64,000 bases of DNA from positions 221,661,501 to 221,725,500 of the forward strand of contig NC_092338.1 in assembly GCF_046630445.1 (NCBI RefSeq), given 5' to 3'. Position numbers and translations under genes: made by a program. Shown here in pieces: positions 63,807-64,000 of the stretch (the stretch's first letter is position 1; each line of letters opens with the position of its first letter). The stretch comes from Rutidosis leptorrhynchoides. Its lineage: Eukaryota > Streptophyta > Magnoliopsida > Asterales > Asteraceae. Below the pieces are notes generated by a model that did no database searches, was not told where the DNA came from, and worked only from the letters and a program-made list of their open reading frames with translations.

Positions 63807-64000
63807 GTTGAGAGAGTTGGATGGATGGATCTCTTAAACTGAACCAAACACGCAAATTTATAGGCCTGTGAGCTGAAAAAGGGGCTAATGCGATCGCATG
63901 AGTTTTTCTCCTCCAGCTCATGCGATCGCATGGCCAGCTGGGGAGGCTCACATGTCTTTGTTTTCTTCTGCCGACGGTTTTTATAATATAATATAATATA
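62389..64000 (-). repeat. LTR B, second Athila/Tat-class LTR, cut by the window end
   Basis: Starts TGATGTTATGCGAGG on plus and follows LTR A in content and order: ACCTTGCTACAACAC, TCCGGTTCGTTCCAC, CCGTTTAATGACCGG, GATAAATAAA repeats, TA run (63739-63806), promoter block. There is no PBS on its left, where element J's leader lies, so it is a 3' LTR of a minus-strand element or a solo LTR. Confidence 0.75.
63856..63932 (-). promoter_or_regulatory. LTR B promoter: paired palindromes and TATA box
   Basis: CATGCGATCGCATG at 63919-63932 and a one-mismatch copy at 63887-63900. On minus they are followed by CCTATAAAT (about 63864-63856), and GAGAGATCC-type leader DNA lies further on. Confidence 0.65.

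Overview
This window is repeat-rich nuclear DNA of a flowering plant. The evidence is one plant-specific DUF538 gene, Ty1/copia and Ty3/gypsy LTR retrotransposons with plant-type initiator-Met and Asp tRNA primer-binding sites, TATA boxes followed by pyrimidine-rich leaders, and very long AT, ATT and TTA microsatellites. A eudicot, perhaps Asteraceae, is my guess from the style of the repeats and is not proven.

Layout. 1-10.4 kb: a minus-strand Athila/Tat-class LTR (149-2014) with its Asp-type PBS sits in the 5' LTR of a decayed plus-strand chromovirus (Tekay/Del-like, here element C, to 9565), which itself lies in another minus-strand LTR (9566-10413). 10.4-13.1 kb: the only non-LTR island, holding the one convincing host gene, an intronless DUF538 (SVB-like) gene at 12559-12972. 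13.1-17.7 kb: a small copia element of Ale/Retrofit type cut by a minus-strand LTR (H), which holds a complete solo LTR (G, TSD GAAAG). 17.7-29.7 kb: LTR D, LTR E with PBS, an unclassified fragment, and a decayed minus-strand chromovirus (I). 29.7-52.6 kb: a minus-strand Tat-lineage element with an antisense extra ORF beside its 3' LTR, split by a solo LTR (K, TSD GGCAG) and by an intact, very young 13.1-kb element. 52.6-64 kb: LTR F, a mosaic non-coding stretch, LTR J with PBS, and a second Athila/Tat-class LTR running off the window.

The most interesting object is the intact element at 31994-45110. It has TSD AAACG on both sides, LTRs of 3257 and 3259 bp that I see differing by one substitution and one TA unit, and an open 1526-aa gag-protease-RT-RNaseH-integrase-chromodomain polyprotein. 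Upstream of gag and in sense it carries two further intact ORFs: a 204-aa acidic protein and a 227-aa F-box protein of the plant At2g35280-like family. A mobile chromovirus carrying its own F-box gene would be a new kind of cargo as far as I know.

Three further patterns cut across the LTR families here. (1) A splice-donor-like GTGAGT and an acceptor-like TTCTCAG, about 410-530 nt apart, occur near the 3' end of most of the long LTRs, whatever their strand. (2) A second donor-like GTGAGT lies just downstream of the PBS in four elements. (3) Several LTR families carry their own small array of 13-15-bp near-palindromes at the promoter; one version, paired CATGCGATCGCATG sites next to a TATA box, is shared by two unrelated retrotransposon classes.

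LTR boundaries, substitution counts and homologies were read by eye. Family names come from recognised motifs, not from searches.
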